From Pelagadaptatus aseana (lineage in GTDB: Bacteria; Pseudomonadota; Gammaproteobacteria; Pseudomonadales; Cellvibrionaceae), in contig BAABNI010000004.1 of NCBI GenBank assembly GCA_040365065.1, positions 62,001-126,000 of the forward strand: DNA of 64,000 bases, written 5' to 3'. Every line of letters starts with the position of its first letter. The first letter of the stretch is position 1. This document shows positions 62,301 through 64,000 of the stretch, one piece after another. The notes beneath the pieces were generated by a model. That model was not told the origin of the DNA. It saw only the letters and a list, made by a program, of their open reading frames with translations, and did not search any database. Both the position numbers and the translations under genes were made by a program.

Positions 62301-63030
62301 AACCGGTAGCAACGGTTTCGTTTACCGTAGCAGTCACACCGGTTTCATCAGAAGAACGGTTGATCGCTGCCGCCTTGGCGATGGCAGAGGATGCCGCATC
62401 AACGGTAGAAGCGTTGTCATCCTGAGAGCTGGATGGGGTAATCGCCACACCATTGATGATCAGGTCACCGTTGCTGATGGCAGAAGAAGTACCGATAGCA
62501 CTTACGCCAGCAGTTTCAGAAGAACCGAGAGTGTCAGCGGTCATCTTGCCAACGGCAACTTCAATGGTTTCACCGGAGTTAGCACCAATCTGGAATTGAG
62601 AGGTGAAAGAACCGTCCAGCAGGTTACGTCCGTTAAAGTTGGTCTGTTCAGCAGTACGGGTGATCTCGGAGATCAGCTGCTGGGCCTCAGCGTTCAGAGC
62701 CTCACGGTCGGAGTCACTGTTGGTGCCGTTAGCAGACTGCAGTGCCAGCTCACGGATACGCTGCATGTTGTCAGTCATCGAACCCAGAGCACCCTCGGCG
62801 GTTTGCGCCAGAGAGATACCGTCACCGGCGTTACGAATAGCCACTGCCAGACCCTTGGTTTGAGATGTGAAACGAGTTGAAATCGCCAGACCCGCCGCAT
62901 CGTCCTTCGCACTGTTAATACGCAGACCAGAGGACAAACGCTCCAGCGCTTGAGCTTGGTCAGACTGCGACGTATTCAAGTTACGTTGAGCCGTCAGCGA
63001 GCTGATATTAGTGTTAATAATCTGAGGCAT
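59326..63030 (-). CDS. fliC: Giant flagellin
   Basis: Filament subunit of 1234 residues, against 280-500 for most flagellins. The conserved ends are normal: MPQIINTNISSLTAQRNLN..., DAAGLAISTRF and the D0/D1 C-terminus (IDNALQSISGERANLGAIQNR, split between motifs, to ALSLLQ). The centre of about 900 residues is rich in Thr, Ser, Ala, Gly and Asp with almost no Lys, and is built from repeated beta modules. Two long copies share LIINGVAI/LVINGTAI, then ETGVTATVNETV, NAVSGQTGVTAEDNG-like and GRNIxV parts (about 180-360 and 905-1080). ATG 63030 follows AGGGAGC. Confidence 0.95.
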   Translation of the reverse strand: MPQIINTNISSLTAQRNLNTSQSDQAQALERLSSGLRINSAKDDAAGLAISTRFTSQTKGLAVAIRNAGDGISLAQTAEGALGSMTDNMQRIRELALQSANGTNSDSDREALNAEAQQLISEITRTAEQTNFNGRNLLDGSFTSQFQIGANSGETIEVAVGKMTADTLGSSETAGVSAIGTSSAISNGDLIINGVAITPSSSQDDNASTVDAASSAIAKAAAINRSSDETGVTATVNETVATGSAMTAGAESGTVTLNGVDINISTGGASSDDDRNAVISAVNAKSDQTGVIAEDGGQSSGVILKAADGRNIDVSFSGLSGTSADFEAATGLSEGTSYGGFTLSGEGTISVSGGDGTGNDDIANAGLTVGDYQAGQALVNSSARSVEAGSLTAATSGTFTTGDMNIAANTVVNATNNTFEISVDGASFVQVQLSSTYDAGSGAGEYDDAAQLADAVNNAISGSALNGLVTASDNGSGGLTFTSATTGDASSVSVRTGSSGNIAIPTAVTTTDGGSAADNGTAGVATIDFTFDGVNALVSDTGNNLDELSIAVDGNSAVDITIGGATYTDAATFAAALNTAIGSTSLAGTVEASVSEDGLNVLLTSQSTGAASSVVVADSSTGANTIEVANQGNSVQQLANGDSVITDVSAFLSGFSLTAGAGGADTIGIDVDGAGAADLELDSAAAVADGGYPASANPPTNAAELAAVIQYAADTSLAGSGITATAVGDQVVISSNSGGTVELSTATADEIVAADDDLTATSTAGVNGAATAGTATTGAFSVADGSGTLAAGTFVDSNGNADPLSISAAQGNNTFTYSADGGTTENTITISDGSYNTLADLAAEIEDQVQAIGAAFDASTVVANADGTLTFTDEATGSGSQIRLTDGTFAVSGSAVDGSEAQAGAVTVDSLDDGDLVINGTAIGASLASDDTASDTTAESSDASASGIAVAAAINRASDSTGVTATVNETVVTGGDGTGAVAAAGSSGSVYINGVQTNGVVLTGDADQDRGSAIDAINAVSGQTGVTAEDNGVSITLTAEDGRNISVAIDNEGVANFGNAIGLSAGQDGINEADISNNASLNYANTAATTYSSVQLSSSGEIEVEAGSNGASALAGLSFAQGSFGATERGIFIDEIDISTLEGANEALTAIDNALQSISGERANLGAIQNRFESTISNLAITSENLTAANSRIQDADFAAETAALSRSQVLQQAGISVLAQANALPQQALSLLQ

Positions 63031-63108
63031 GATAAATGCTCCCTGTTGGTTTTTAGCGTCGGGCCCTGGCGAATGCACAGGACTCGTTTTTTCTGTTCTA
63101 CAAACGGG

Positions 63109-63135
63109 TTAACGGCAGGGTATGGAGGGGCTTTA
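63109..63135 (-). promoter_or_regulatory. Sigma-28 (FliA) promoter for the flagellin gene
   Basis: Minus strand: TAAAGCCC-N11-GCCGTTAA, close to the FliA consensus. It gives a leader of about 70 nt before ATG 63030. The remainder of 63136-63326 shows no supported gene. Confidence 0.85.
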
Positions 63136-63326
63136 GGTTTTTTTTAAGAAAAATTGCTTAAAAATCGACTCTATTGCTTTTTTTATGAGAAAGAGCCCAT
63201 CAGGGAAACATAAACAACTGTTTTCAAAAACATTTTTAAATAGCCGGCTTTATGGCAACGGCCTTATCCTTGAAAAAATCAACGCTTATATAAATAAGAA
63301 GAAAGAAAATTTAACCAATAATTTCC

Positions 63327-63353
63327 TAAAGCCTGCCCCCCATCAGTCGATAA
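63327..63353 (+). promoter_or_regulatory. Sigma-28 (FliA) promoter for the second fliS
   Basis: TAAAGCCT-N11-GTCGATAA, one mismatch in the -10. It lies about 50 bp before ATG 63401. Divergent from the flagellin promoter, so both switch on at the late flagellar stage. Confidence 0.8.
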
Positions 63354-63400
63354 GCTGTTTATCTTGGATAACACCTTATAAAACTCAGGAGACTGTCCCT

Positions 63401-63841
63401 ATGTACCGACAAAACGCCATGCAGCAGTACCGTCATGCCCAGGCATCGGCAGCCATTGACAGCTCTCCTTATAAGGTCATTTCCATGCTTATGCAGGGCG
63501 CTCTGGATCGCATGGTTTCAGCCAAAGGCTGTATCGCCAACAACGATATTGCCGGTCGCAATCATTTTATTGGCAAAGCCGCCGACATTATTGACTGCCT
63601 GAAAAACTCACTGGAACACAAGCACGACGAAGAGATGACCAACAACCTGGACAATCTCTACGATTACATGGCTCGCCGCCTGTTTCATGCTAATTTGAAG
63701 AACTGCCCGGACACTATTGATGAAGTTTATGGTCTATTGGATACTATTTACGATGGCTGGAAAGAGCTGGAAGACAAGCTTCCGGATGCCGGTGTCAGTG
63801 TCGCCAGCGTCGAGCGCCAACCACTCCCATTGAGCAAGTGA
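63401..63841 (+). CDS. fliS: Second FliS-type flagellar chaperone
   Basis: A 146-residue FliS paralogue (MYRQNAMQQYRHAQASAAID, SSPYKVISMLMQGALDRM, KAADIIDCLKNSLEH). The C-terminal end has a variable tail (SVASVERQPLPLSK) that the other FliS lacks. I chose ATG 63401 (AGGAGA upstream); the open frame upstream is not conserved. Its partner may be a different flagellin or the giant one; only one flagellin gene is in the window. A FliT-like gene follows after 10 bp. Confidence 0.9.
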   Translation: MYRQNAMQQYRHAQASAAIDSSPYKVISMLMQGALDRMVSAKGCIANNDIAGRNHFIGKAADIIDCLKNSLEHKHDEEMTNNLDNLYDYMARRLFHANLKNCPDTIDEVYGLLDTIYDGWKELEDKLPDAGVSVASVERQPLPLSK

Positions 63842-63851
63842 GAACGTAGCC

Positions 63852-64000
63852 ATGATTGGTGAACTGACCGAACAACTCGAAACCGCGACCCAATCGAAAG
63901 ACTGGCAGCAGGTTGCAGACCTCGACCAAAATCTCAAGCGCAACGTTGGTCGCAAGGTTGAGTTGTGCAAAACCCCTGAGGAAGCGAAAGCTCTGATGGA
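63852..64000 (+). CDS. FliT-like flagellar protein, N-terminal part (runs off the window)
   Basis: At least 49 residues (MIGELTEQLETATQSKDWQQVADLDQNLKR in two blocks) follow fliS in the same direction. The position after fliS and the short helical start suggest a FliT-like chaperone, but the sequence seen is too short to be sure. Confidence 0.5.
   Translation, partial: MIGELTEQLETATQSKDWQQVADLDQNLKRNVGRKVELCKTPEEAKALM

Noticed and set aside
61678..62880. 400-residue open frame on the plus strand opposite the flagellin gene
   Set aside because: Thr/Gly/Arg-rich reading of the antisense of flagellin repeats, without any domain or start signal.
59326..63030. Repeated blocks in the flagellin gene as a possible CRISPR or satellite array
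   Set aside because: The repeats are in frame, vary at third positions and encode related protein modules; there are no uniform spacers.

Overview
The window is a chromosomal segment with a GC content near 50-55 percent and dense coding on both strands. It looks like a marine-type gammaproteobacterium, perhaps from the Cellvibrionales/Oceanospirillales/Pseudomonadales side. The evidence is the NtrC/sigma-54 nitrate assimilation genes, a split class II ribonucleotide reductase of the Pseudomonas NrdJa/NrdJb type, several OruR-like AraC regulators, a sigma-28 polar-flagellum-type late gene cluster and a Moco riboswitch. No phage, insertion sequence or CRISPR array was seen. The genus cannot be fixed from sequence reading alone.

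Layout. 1-4849: assimilatory nitrate/nitrite reduction (nirB, partial, and cobA on the minus strand, nasA on the plus strand) around a shared control region with two NtrC-type sites and two divergent sigma-54 promoters. 4887-10217: a DUF1244 protein, a MOSC protein, a CitE-like lyase, a diiron oxygenase-like gene broken by an apparent frameshift, an AraC regulator and a crotonase. 10394-16441: xseA, a sulfide/persulfide operon (rhodanese, TSUP exporter, persulfide dioxygenase-like), dinG and yqcC. 16489-19953: three genes for modular signalling proteins, two with CheX-type phosphatase domains and one with a receiver domain. 20052-27156: an aminotransferase, a periplasmic binding protein, a membrane J-domain protein, an AraC/cupin/double-SDR locus and a cold-shock protein.

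27770-38313 is a molybdenum island. It holds moeA, a PilJ-type (possible nitrate) chemoreceptor, a small Cys-rich protein under an FNR-like site, moeB, and a Moco riboswitch followed by moaA-mobA-moaB-moaC-moaD-moaE-modA-modB-modC. This supplies the cofactor that nasA needs, and cobA supplies the siroheme precursor for nirB. 38480-41556 is nrdJa-nrdJb with paired NrdR boxes. 41654-52315 is accessory-like: a diguanylate cyclase, a small ORF with an in-frame stop, AraC regulators, small secreted proteins, a radical SAM protein, hemerythrin, a LexA-controlled umuDC operon, a toxin-antitoxin pair next to an AraC gene remnant, and an AraC/TauD/hydratase-like locus. 52488-52564 is tRNA-Arg(ACG).

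52767-64000 is a late flagellar cluster: fliS, a giant fliD (1169 aa), a 627-aa TPR-like methyltransferase, flaG and a giant flagellin (1234 aa) on the minus strand, with a second fliS and a fliT-like start on the plus strand. Three sigma-28 promoters can be read directly. The most unusual items are the giant flagellin and giant cap pair with shared beta-modules and an embedded methyltransferase, the CheX/MshEN/receiver trio, and several small genetic lesions (frameshift, in-frame stop, gene remnant).
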